DNA of 64,000 bases. Source: Baylisascaris procyonis (Eukaryota; Nematoda; Chromadorea; Rhabditida; Ascarididae). The number at the start of each line of letters is the position of its first letter. Within the stretch, counting starts at the first letter, position 1. The stretch covers positions 4,204,501 to 4,268,500 of the forward strand of contig JAZARR010000159.1 of the NCBI GenBank assembly GCA_037389465.1, read 5' to 3'. Shown here one piece after another: positions 22,583 to 34,841 of the stretch. Both the position numbers and the translations under genes were made by a program. The notes under the pieces were generated by a model. The model saw only the letters and a program-made list of their open reading frames with translations. It made no database searches and was not told the DNA's origin.

Positions 22583-25500
22583 AGCTTTCAGTCTGAAATA
22601 TCGTTTTTAATAGTTATATTAGAACTTTTAAAGAACTAAATTAATTTCAAACAAGTTCATTAAAAATGCTGAATGAATTTCCACAACATTCGTACTAATT
22701 TTGCAGTTCTATAGCACATTTGCAATTAAATACACTCGTGAAGGAGGTGATGAATGGATAGGTGAGGATGTGAAAAGGTGGAGAAAAGAGGAGGGTTGAG
22801 GACTGAAATAGCAACTTGTGGTACGGAGAACCGGACTACTAAAGACGATTCCATATTGTCATCGCAAGAATTCTTTTTTTTCTTGGACAAACTTCATAAG
22901 TGTGCAGTTTGAATGACAACGTAAGTTGATGTTTGAAGTTTGAATAAAAGCAAGAGCGGCAACGAAATTAATGCTTGGGTGCTTGAATTGATTTCGATGT
23001 CGAAGAGGTGCATTGTTTGATGTGATACTTTTTTTAAAAGAGTTTATTGTGAAAACTGTGATGCGAGAAATGAAGAAAGCAACGAAATTAGCGAATTATG
23101 ACAACTTTAACGAGCATATTTCCCACTGAAGGAATGGATTGATTTCGCAAGGAAATGAAAGAGAGAATAATAATGGAATTTGAATAAACGGAAGTTCAAT
23201 GCCGATCAACACGGTAATAAGACATAAAGTAACAGTGTAAATTAAGCAGAGATTGCTTACGTCAACCTATAGACAAGCGTCAAGAAAATAATCGAAAAAA
23301 TCGTGCAAAAAGTGTTTGATGAGCAAAACAAAAGTTGCCAACCATCATTATTCAAGGCAAAGTTAAGGTGAGTACATTTCGCTCATTCTTCTTTTGTGAT
23401 CACTCATGAAAAAATGAAAATGCACATTCGAAAAGGCGATAGAAATAGTGAAACCTGGTCAAAGATGAAAAAGATGGATGCCGTCATGAGACGGAAGTGT
23501 TCTGCGCTGTGTGCAATTTCTTCTATTATTTGCACCGTTCACAAAAACAACGACATTTAAGCATTGATGGAATGAGATTTCCACCTTTTTTTTTATTTCG
23601 CTGCTTCAAAGATCATATCTCTGCTGTGTTTGAAAGCGGTCTTCACAGCCGAGTGCGTGATAGCTTTTCGAGGTTTGAAATGCTCTCGATTTAGTGAGGA
23701 TTTTCTCGTGAAAAACTGAACGAATTTAATAACTGCTTGCAGATTTCAGTAAAATGCTGCAAATAAGCGTATAATCACATCTCAATAAATGCTACTGAAG
23801 GGGAGGCCTAGGGAATCTTTTTAAAAAGCTCAACTACGCGGAGTATATCCAATGCTGAGATACGACTTATCGAACTTCTTTGGCATAGGTGAACGTTCGA
23901 CAAGTGCGCATAAGAGCGAATGGCCACTTTTCATGACCTTGCGCTTTATGCCGCAAGGTTACTCAAAGTTGCCCGCATCGAAGGTCGATGAGCTATTGGT
24001 GCATTACAAGTCATATAAAATTAAAGGAGAAAATACGTCAGTAAGGCTGGATTGATGGACCCTTTCCATCATTTTCTGCTTTTTATTTTATCAAGCCTAA
24101 GAGGTGCACAAATATTCAACAACAACGACAGTAACATGTGCACATACTAAACCGATCGCTTGCAGAAATGCGTATCGAAGACAACGTTTTCGCAAGCACT
24201 CAAGCGGAAGAGCAAAACTGAACAATTCTCAGCAAGAAAAAAACAAGAAAGAGATAAAAAGCCAACGGCGTACGCATCATCACGTGCAGAATTTTATTTT
24301 ATCGGCTTCTTAAAGATCACGTGATGTGAATATAATTGCACACCTCAATTTGTAGGTATATGTGATCGTGCCACTAGCATTTAATATCAGACCTCAGTTT
24401 TTTCTTCCAAGCACGCTTTCTTTAGAAGTAAGTTTAACATTTTAGACGGAAATAACCCCAATAAAAAAACTCTGATGATTACTTACACACTTTCAGAATA
24501 AAATTTCTCAACACTGCAGAATTTTTTATTCATGCAGCTGTCGCTGCGCGGTTAATCCTTTGTTGATGACGACACAGTCCACGTGATTTGCAGTCGAATT
24601 CTTCACTTTTTTACAATCGGCTTGTGATTCAACTCTAAACTCCTTTAAGTGTTGTCTTTTCATTGGTGCAATATCAGCTTTTTATTAGATTGTCACATCT
24701 GGAACTAAACCACACACCTTTTATGCACACATACCGAGGTATCTACACGTTGCTAATTGGGAACAGAAGCAAGAAACATTTTACATGCTGAATAAGTTCG
24801 CATTTCTTCAAAAATGACTCTGCGTCTACCTAGCCACCAGCGTGCTGTAGGGTAAGGCACGTCTTGTTCATCGCAGATCCAATGCTCGTGATGAATCTGC
24901 AAGTACTACTCAAGTCCCACTCATAGAGGCACTACTCAAAGACTACTCTCATTCGCCATGTTTAAGATCTGCTCCTACATTGCTCCTACCTACATGAGAT
25001 CCGCTTGTGCTTCGAGAGGCTGACTCCAAAAATCCTTCCAGCCTATCGACCAATTTGCAGTTCACACTCCATGTAGCCTAACAACCAATTTGCAGTTCAC
25101 CTGTGCTCCTAGCAAAACGTCGTATTTGATTGAATGTACCAATGCTTCCTTACCTTTTATTCATTCCTTCAGAAAGCCGATAAGTAGAAGCCTTTCTGAG
25201 TGCAAGCCTCACGTTGTCGAGCGCTAGGAAAATCGAAAACTCCAAGTATATTCAATATATGCGAGTGCGAGGCAACTTTCTACGAGATCAACAGACTTGA
25301 TCAGTGAGTAAATGTGAAGAATTTATTAAGCGTTTGACGATTGCGAATGATCGTAGTTGACGAATTTATTTCACTCTATTCATTGAAAAGATGATAGTCG
25401 TAATGAGGCATTCTCAATACAAACCGGTGTATGCGAGGAGCCTGTTACAGAATTTAGTCGAACGTTTTCGAAATCACAGCGTTAAATATACAGCCTTTGT

Positions 25501-27539
25501 ATATTTGACATATAAACTATGAGGGTGACGAAAACTCTATCAAATGATGCCTTTAGCTCGCCGACTTTCAATGCTCAGACCCGATGTATTTTTCATCTAT
25601 GACACGCGTTTAGTGGAAGGCTTATTTCCGCAACAATTTGGGAAAGATGCCAAAGAGGTTGCGCTAAATCAACTTTTTTTGTTCCGTCCGGTCATCCGGT
25701 GTCATAAACTACCAAGAACAAGTTTGAAAAAAAAGAGAGCAATAATGCATTCTCATTTCACGTGAACGGAGCAGCTTGCACAAATCTTCCGTAAAGAGTG
25801 CTGGTACCATTGTTTTACGACATAAAATGCCCTTTTCCATGACGCTTCGTAGAATGCCTTATTGATGCAAAATTTTAAGCACATTTAAATGGCACCAGCT
25901 ATATCGAAGATGATGACTAATATCACGGTTGATGTGGAATCATTCATAATGTAAATTAAACTCGAAAATTTCTAAAATATTTGCTTGCTTCAGCTATCGC
26001 TGGGTTAGAATAAATAGAAACCAGCGAAAAATGCACTGAAATTTACTGGTCGGATAAACTTTATAAATGGGGAATTTTAAGAATATTGGTGGATGTTTGT
26101 TTTTCTTGTATGAAGAAATTACCGTTGTTGGATATTTGAAATTTTATTTCACTGCTCATCTTGTCAGAAAGTTTGCATTCATGCAGTGATTTTTTAAATA
26201 CTGCATTGCTTGTATTTTTGTTATTTTCGTGAGTAAATACTCCATTATTATTTTCATGAAGCGTTCATTTCCGGGTTTCGATCGATGCTAATTTTCTTTC
26301 TGAAGGCTATGAGATGAAAAATGTCGTGAAAAAAATAATTCGGTTGCATGAGGAGGGAAAGTAGTTGGGTGAGGATGAGGCGTGGAAGGTGGGAGAGTTA
26401 TGAACATTATGCAATAAGCGTGATCTTGAAACTGATCGTCGAAACCCATATTAAGATTTCGAACCGTTGCGCGCCTCCTAATAAATGATCTTTGCAAACA
26501 TGTTGCATTATTTGAGGACTATTTGCAGCTTTGCTAAACTTTAATTAAATATAGTGAACAGCAAACAATCTGAAAGCAGAGAAAGACAATATAAGACCGC
26601 TGACATAATTCAGTGTTAGAGGTTCGACGTTGCAAGAAATTTTCGAATTGTCGAAATATACGTTGCAAAAGCCAGTTATTGCAACGTCATGTCTGTGCGT
26701 TAATGTCTATCTTTTGCTATTCACTTTGCACTTTCAACCTCAAAATTACTGCAGTTGTAATTGTGGAATCTGATGGGTATGGTGTGCAACATATGAACAC
26801 CTTCCATATTATATTTCATGTTGTTTCATCAACTTCAAAAGGAGGTATTGACGTTAAGAGGGCCGAAACTTTAGTGTGCATCTGATGCCAGCTGGCTCTT
26901 CATTTTATACCAATCTGCTCGCAAAAACATAAGCCCTTTTTTGAGGACCTGTATGAGAGTACGCCTGCTAGCTGAACTATAGCTACCTTCTATTGCCAGT
27001 TGAGGTAGCAGTCATTGAATTGCTCTCGGATGTTGCATGATTGTCAACGAACGGCAGCAGTCATAACTACCTGTTACTTTAGATGTACAAGGAAAGAATT
27101 GATGAATATCAGTGAATAGAGCATTTCAGTCAGAGGATATGAACAGAATCATCATTGCGGCGACCATTATGCAAGGCGAAAAATTAAAACTGCAGGTTGA
27201 GAGAGGCACGATTAAATAAAATTCCTATATTCGATGTAATTGAAACAAGAAAGGCAAATAAAATTCTGCAAGCGATATTTAGGATGGAGGTGGATAATTC
27301 CTTACTCATAAGGTACTCTATCACTAATGACGCCTCATAACTTAAGACCCTTGTTGTTTATTCTGTGCACTACTGACGCTTCTGAGGATCTATCGAGTGT
27401 ATGTACGATGTCTGCCGATTACTAAAAATTTTAAGCCACTTTGAGACTCAGTAACATATTTTTTTCCTGACAAAAAGATTCAGATAAATTCAACGGCTCG
27501 TTAAAAATCTATCAACTAGTGGTTTCCCGAGGAAATTGC
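22583..27539. other. Intergenic stretch upstream of the dehydrogenase gene
   Basis: AT-rich DNA likely to contain the dehydrogenase promoter. A 17-bp direct repeat (ACCAATTTGCAGTTCAC) occurs at about 25049 and 25084. Frames at 23852-24055 and 25544-25765 (plus) lack motif or splice support. Confidence 0.45.
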
Positions 27540-28390
27540 TCCGTTATCCATGTGAACCTTCTCTATGAGTGTCCACTGCGACAATCCATCGATTGTCGTT
27601 CATCTTTGCCACATGATCAGCAAAGTTATATTTTCTCGCGCAAATCATTTCAACGATGTCTTTTACATAAGGTGAGATCGCCGGACTTCATTGGAGATAT
27701 GCTGCAGTTTGTTGATGCTCACCATGCGTCGTTCTAAGATACATTCAGTCATCGCTAACTTCCACTCATCTGCAAACGTTGTATTTCACTGTTGTGGCAA
27801 GGATGTGGCAAGGACAGTGCTGTTGAACAACTTTGCTTTCATAGGCAGGTTCATTTTCCTAACCATGAAGATATCGCGAACCTTCGTAGAGAAATGCTCA
27901 CTTCTACACGTGAATCATTGTTCATTCGTATTGCTTGTCCCACGTAGCTACTGCTCTCAATAAGCTTTACGCTATGTTTTCGAGCCTCATATCAAGACCA
28001 TAGCATCACCATCCTTCATCCACCTACTGCTGCTGAGTTCATTTATGAAATCTTACAACGTTTGTGGATTTTCTGCAATGAGCAACGCTTTATGTGCAAA
28101 TGAGAGCATTTGAACTGCTTCATCATTAATGCGAAATCCTTTTATCGCCCTCATCTCTTGTAATACATCTTCCGGCGCGAACATGAAGGCTTTTGAGGAG
28201 ATAATCGCTTCACACCTTTGCGGCTGTTATTTTTATTGGCAGGATGATCTCTGTGTGCGATCTCGTTAATAAGTCCTCGCTAATTCAAATATACACCAGA
28301 TCGTCTTTTTTCTTCTGGTCCGATCGAGTTTATAGAACGGCATTTTGCTCTATGCAAATGCTTACATCGTGCTAATGTCTCTGGCGTACT
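27540..28390 (-). mobile_element. Decayed RTE-type non-LTR retrotransposon, reverse-transcriptase C-terminal part
   Basis: Read on the minus strand and moving between frames, the RT landmarks of nematode RTE elements appear in order. They are TEIILPIKI near the PI..KGVRQGD region, ISSKAFMFAPEDVLQEM in place of ISPKLF...LE, GFRINDEAVQ, then SFAHKALLIAENPQ where intact elements have FADD plus IVLI. Next come SYVGQAIRMNND (usual YLG), KLFNSTVLA, WKLAMTECILERRM, and YNFADHVAKMNDNRW (usual WAGH...DNRW). There are at least two in-frame stops and several frameshifts, and the catalytic Asp pair is lost. It is dead. No endonuclease domain was recognised upstream (28495-28900 has a 119-codon frame without matching motifs). 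Confidence 0.8.
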
Positions 28391-30454
28391 GCCGAAATTT
28401 CTTCATGACAATCCGCATAATCAGGTATTATGAAGGTACTTATCGAATTATTGAATTGATACATTTATCAGATTTGTCGTTAATCCGACTTGTTTCAGTG
28501 GATCTTGTGTACATTGGAAGATAAACATCGACTGCACTGTTGACAACCATTTAGCTCCTGCAAGTACCTAATTAACACAAAGGTCACAGTCAGGAGGGAT
28601 GTCATTTTCGGTTGACGGTGAGCAATAGCGTGTGTGTAACCATGCTGGGTATAATGTGCACATAGACTTCTCTCAATGAGTTGTGCAGATTTGTCCGCAG
28701 CAATAATGTGTTGAAAATTGCGACAATTCAAGAAGACGTTGAGACGATGGGTTGCACACCTAAATGAGTGAAACATTGCTGACCCAGAAATGAGACAACA
28801 TGAACGCAAATGCGCCAGAACACAGCACCCCACGCAATCGACAACAACATACACTTGGCGGTCTTATGATGCACTTTCCCAGTGCAGTGTCCACTATTGC
28901 AAGAATGTTCCAAGTTCCATTTCTGTTGAGTGCATTCCTCATCATGCGTCTCGATGCCAAATCGCCATGTAAGCTATCCTCTTACTTATTACTGTGTTCC
29001 TTTATTATGATAGCTGTAATAATAATTGCAGAAATTTACAGTTATTCGCTGATGAGCCGGATATCTTCGTTAATGACAGCCATGATTTGTTCATGGCAAT
29101 GATTTTCTGAAATCAGTAAACATGATGTAAAGAATCGTGACATTCCTAAATAATGTATTCGAACTAGCCGCCCAATCATGTATAAATCAATTCAAAACAG
29201 TATTCTGATGTTTGTCTTTTGAAGAGCCAAACTCCTATCGCCTAGGTATAAAGCATATCGCTTTAACAACAGGCTCACAGAGTGTTGAAGCTCGTGATTT
29301 CTCAGGAGAGGCCATCATTGGAACAGTGGGTTTTTCCCGAAATTTCCGATTTTTATAGCCTTCGAAACCTTGTTGTAAAATTTTCAGATTTTAAAAAGTA
29401 GATTTTTGCGAAGTTCAATATGGCAATGATAATTTTGGTAGGTTGAGCTATTATGTACACATCTTATGAAATCCTGTGTCTGTTCAGTGACCGCATGCAT
29501 ATATGCGTTTAGATCATCGATATTTCCGACAATTTTTGCAGTTCGCAGGTTCAAATAACAAACCGATTAAACGACGGTGTTCATTGTGATCCACAAATCA
29601 AACTCTATTCCATATGATCTAAATTTTATTTCCATACCATTTCTTAGCTTTTTTTTTTCCTGAAAAAGAAAGTTCGTCGGTATGAACGGCATTTTCGTGG
29701 CATTTTTTTTCCTCAGCGTTTCAGGTTTTTCACCCCTTGCCTTTGTTTCCACATTCCTCACTGAACACGATTGGAAGGTTCACATCCGATCGAGTTCATT
29801 CCATTCATCTTCCTAATCGCCCGTTGCTCATCCAAATTTTGTCTTATTCTATCTTTCACTGTTGATTCTTAATTACAATGGGAAAGTCTGCTTTCTCTGA
29901 ATTCGTCGCTGAAAAATTTTTAGAACAATACAGTGAAGGGATTTCATTTCACGCTTTACGCAATCGAGAAAAAGAAATCAGAACATCAACGTCAATCGTC
30001 TATTTCGCCAAAATTCACCTATGATTGATTTTTTATCCTCTTTTTTTTTTTTTCTTCAGAAAAATGCATTATGCCAATCATCGTTTTGTGTCTAATATTT
30101 CTTCAAATATGGATGATTTTTTCTCAAATAGATTTTAACTATGAGTAGAACATTTCTTCAGAAAAGTGCATTAATCAAGAAACTCATCAATCAAAAAAAG
30201 ATCGAATCAAAAAGTTACGTGGGTCTTTAGTGAAAAAACTGTGCTAAAATTGGATGCGGTATATGAATTTTCAGATGGCTAACAAATAAAAATTTGCAGG
30301 TCTTTAATAAATAAGCAGCAAATGCGGAGCCAATGGTCTCTTGTGAATATACATCGCATTATTGCTTCAGAACATTTTCAAGCCAATTTTTCTTAGAGTC
30401 GGACATTATGAAGGGGGAAAGAACCAATTCACCGTTCATTAGGCGGTAATGTGA
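28391..30454. other. Intergenic stretch upstream of the PAN/TSP gene
   Basis: A minus-strand 119-codon frame at 28495-28854 follows directly on the retrotransposon remnant, but carries no motif I can assign. The rest is AT-rich with T and A runs and probably holds the promoter of the plus-strand gene at 30455. Confidence 0.4.
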
Positions 30455-33400
30455 ATGACAATCGATATGTTTTCTAATTTGTTGTCTTTTTCCTTGCTTT
30501 GCTTTCTCTTTGTGAAATTCTCATTCATTTACTGCTGGCATTATGCGTTTTGTATGCTTTTTTTGCTTAGCAACAATCACATGTTGCAGGTGTTTTGTGT
30601 GTCCGTCGCTCAGCGTAGTGATCCGAAAGATGTTATAGATGCGGTTGCCAAACCGCTATCTCCGTCACTCGATCTAGCCGCTTGTGACCGCATGAATTTT
30701 CCCTTTCCTGAAGCTCGTTTTTATGAACCGCGTAGGGGGTAGGGAGGGGGTGACGAATGTTAATTGCAAAATATTGATGCTCCAAGGTGGAGGAGAGTTG
30801 CAAAGCGAGAATCCACTCCCTCCTCTGGCTCTCGCTTTATCTGAAATGGGCACCTGCCGTCGGTACTATTGCAGTTTCTGGCTGAGCACCTCTACTTTTT
30901 CGACCAGCCCCATAAACTTGAAAATTTATCGCTTTTGTTGCAGTGAAATCTTTGGCGAAATCTAGGGTTATCTGATAGGCTATAAAATGCTTTCCTTTGA
31001 AGAGTCAGGCAACACAGAGTCAAAACTTCAAAACCTTCAAGCTTTTATTGCAGTGAAGAAGTAGCCATGGAAATTTTTCGTACGAGCAATGCAAATGGTT
31101 CGGCTAAGGTTTTCAATATGCAGCACCACCTTTAAAGCGCCATTTAAATATGGTTCCGACCATCCTCTTTTGAATTTACTCAGCTATTGCAAAAAGCACA
31201 CAATGTGCTTTCCCATGAACTGGCACTCCTCAGTCTGCTTTCAAATTTATCTGTGCAAAACTAAGAAGTGTTTAAGCGCACATAATGGACTTATATTTAC
31301 GTCTAAGGTTCCACCTGCACACTGATTTCGACCTGCGTCCGGGATAACATGACAATAAAATTGTATAGGTGTTGTGGTCAAATGCAAGTGATGATAAGCT
31401 TAAGTCAGGCTAAGCGCATCCTTGTCATGTACAACTCGGCCTGTAATCAAGTTCTGTAGCACTGCGAGTTCATATATTTGTGTGCTTACGCCTATGTGCT
31501 TGCCTGGTGCTCATGACTAGAGAACGTAATGCAAAAAGAAATGTCTTTGGCACAAAATTGTAAAGTTCCAATTTTGTCATGTTGGGATATTTTTATGAAA
31601 CTTCCAACCATTATTTAATGAAAGGTTTCGAATATATGGTGTGGGTTCGCTTTTCCCGTAGCTATGTTAGTCTCACGCCAAGAGATTGTACTTTTGTCCA
31701 CTCATTTTCAGAATTGAACAACTTGTGCAAAAAAAAAAAATCCTTTTTTCACCAACTTTTTCGTTTATTTGCTTTTATTGAGCATCCCATACAGTAAAAA
31801 CACATATATAAATGAGCACGCATGAAACGCGTAGAAGGGAAGTATATAAAAGTACATTAGGAAGCAGCAAAAGAAAGAAAAGAAAACTACATAGAAACCT
31901 AAACCTTTGCATAATTAGTAATTATGCGCTTATGCGTTCGTTTTCCACCATTAATGCGGCATTTTGCAATTTGCTACGCATAATAAGTGGCAACACCTAA
32001 AAAATTGCGCCTTCAGCAATGTTCTATTTCTTTAGCTATGTGCTCTACAATACAACATATGTATGCCCTTCAAGTTGAGCTTAACTCATATAGTGAGCCT
32101 AATAATTGTTATAAAACAGTTATTCCAAGGTGCGATTCTATTTTAGTGGTATGTCATCAATGGTTTTTCAATCGTTTTAACAGGCTCATTTTGTGTTCTT
32201 CTTATATTTTGCTCAGGAACATTATGTGATTCATAGGTGCAGACAAATTTTAGTAAAAATAAATTTAGAATCTTTCAAATTTCGACAATAGAATTTTTTT
32301 GCAGATATGCGATGTTTTCGTAAAACGGTTCGTCGTTCGATCGATAATGCGCAACCTATGCTCGAACTTTTTTACGTAACTTCCTATCAATGCATTGATC
32401 AGTGCATATTCGCTACCAACAATAACGCGCCGAATGTAAATTTTTGCAATTCTTTGTGAAATTCAGTTTTGCATAAATTTCAGAATTGAGCGCTATTTTG
32501 ATCTTTAGCCATGGGAACAGGAATTGGGACAAGTTATAATTCATTAGTAACTTCATTGTATTCAAAAATCAAAAATAATTTTCAATGATGCAATAGGCGA
32601 ATTACTTAATTTCCTTCAGATAGATCAAAATAACAGTATTCGAATAGCCAATAAATAGTCTTCAGCGTATCGGCAACGTAGCACTTTGCACACCGGTTTT
32701 CATTTCGTTTCGACCACTTTTCATTTCGTTTCGACCATTTCGACAGTTCGATTTTTGCCAAGTTTTTGCGAATAACTGTAAATTTATATGGATCAAATAT
32801 GGATTCGTGAATCTATGTTTGAATGTATTAATGTGAGTTCATATAGGCAAGGCTATGCCGATCATTCGTCTATGACCGTTCTCAACATAGCTGCCGTCTA
32901 TACGATCATGACGGTAATCAGCCTCCATCTATATTGCATCCAGCCGATGGCTACGATTATTACAATCGTACAGCCGTACTTAACCAATGCTCAGGTATAT
33001 ATTGCTATTTACTTCATGCTTCACTCGTTCAGCCATATATATATATATATATATATACCTGGCCAGCCTCCAGCCTCCGGAAAAAATCGCATGAGCTATT
33101 CTTTTTCTTAAGCAGTACAGTTCGGGAATAGTTCACTCTTTTCAGGTCCAGTAGCACCAATGAGTTCATCGTCTCTCATAGAATTACCTTCAAATCCCAA
33201 TCAATACGCTGTGAAAGTAACGTCAACTGGGGACTTACCTTGGCGCTCTCAAACCTACGGCTCGAGGTCGTCAGAGCGCTCTGAGGTTCAGATTGTAAAG
33301 CGCCGATATGGAACGTCATATTCTGAACATACTAGAATACCACACCAGCAGCACGCAGATGAATCCAAGCAACTGTCAGGACATATCACACCTAAACAAT

Positions 33401-34782
33401 TTGGTGAAAAGATTAACAAAGAGGTTGGCATGTTTCGTTGATGATTTTTTGAAGAAAAAAAGATGTCTTTCAAAAGTTGTCCCTCATCGAAGAAAGCTTA
33501 TTTTCTATCAGGGCTGGCCTGCAGAAAAAGTGCAGTGAGATGCAGCCATTTTCTAAAAAGCTGAACATCTAGCTTGCTCAGGAATGCAGCACCATTTTTA
33601 AGACTTTCTAAGCATTCAGCTTTTCTCTGTTTTGCTGCCGTTAGTAGATGCAAATCCTTAAAGAAGTTCAGCTTAGCCAGTAAGGTATTTCTTGTGGAAC
33701 TGACTATAGGGAGTAATTCTCATAGGTCTCCTACTCTTAAAAAATCTGAAAATCGTTTTTTGTGGAATGTCCTTTAATGCTTCTTGTTCATTGAGGGTCC
33801 GAAGCAACTTAATGCGCATTCATCATTCGTCAACGATCGCACAGAGGATGCTAGCAGCGAAGCAGTTCCTCGTGGGCGAAATCAACTGGCAAATTTGGCC
33901 GAGAGGTGGGTCGGCGTATTTTTAAGCATTGTCTCAAATGCTCCCTTAGCATGTAAGTCAAAATACTGACCCATTGAAGACTGCATCAAAGTATTCGAGG
34001 GAAGCAGGTTATATGAACATTCGGAAATGGGTAGATGCTGTCTTGAGGTGCTCATGGGTATATTTGCTACTGCATCCGCTTCCACTTGGGAAATTCACCT
34101 TACATTGCGATCCAACTCATAAGTTGCTTTTTTTTTTGTTTTAAGGTAGCTACTGATTCTACCTAAATTTTTCTTTCGCAGGTATTATTTTCGTTCCCTT
34201 GTTTTGGCTCTAGTTTAGAAATGCTTTCAGTTAACTCTTACTGATTTCTTTTGCTATACATTTTGAAGCAAACAGAATAAATATGAATTAGTTTCCTCTA
34301 AAGCAAACATTTTTGCAGTGAATCAGAGTTTGACAATAAAAGGAACCGGAATCCGACACTAGTTGTGCCTCGCAAACTCATCACAACTGCTTCACCAACT
34401 CTCGATAACGAGCTAATCTTTGAGGATGAGGGGGGCATCAATGCGCGTGCGTTACAAGTATATACCATTGCTACACCAAAATCGAACCTTATGGCCCAAT
34501 CCGTCGAGCCCATTAGGTCAGACTCACTTGCAGCTGCTTCCATGGAAGGTGAGACATTCCTGCAATTTTGCAGTGAACCCATACAATCTTATTTCAGCCT
34601 TCACATATGAGTTGCGGTATTACTGCTATCTAAGATTAATAGGGCCCTATGTTGTTTGCAGTAACAGCCATGTCCATCCCGCCTTTCAACAGTTCTGTTA
34701 AATAGGGTGACAGCTTGCAATAATAGTTCTGTTAAAACGCTTGCAATCGATTTTAGACTTCAAGGGCGTACTAATAATAACT

Positions 34783-34841
<59 letters not shown>

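Noticed and set aside
23852..24055. 67-codon plus frame (KLPASKVDELLVHYKSYK)
   Set aside because: There is no splice context, domain or neighbour to support it.
30743..30965. Plus frames after the signal-peptide exons of the PAN gene
   Set aside because: They lie downstream of the GTAGGG donor at 30732 and include a G-rich tract; the phase-1 join to 32305 explains the gene without them.
32788..32832. Short frame ending ESMFECIN before a GTGAGT donor, considered as a PAN exon
   Set aside because: Exon 32305-32435 joins 32847-32994 directly in phase 0 and completes PAN1; the short segment has a stop three codons upstream and no acceptor.
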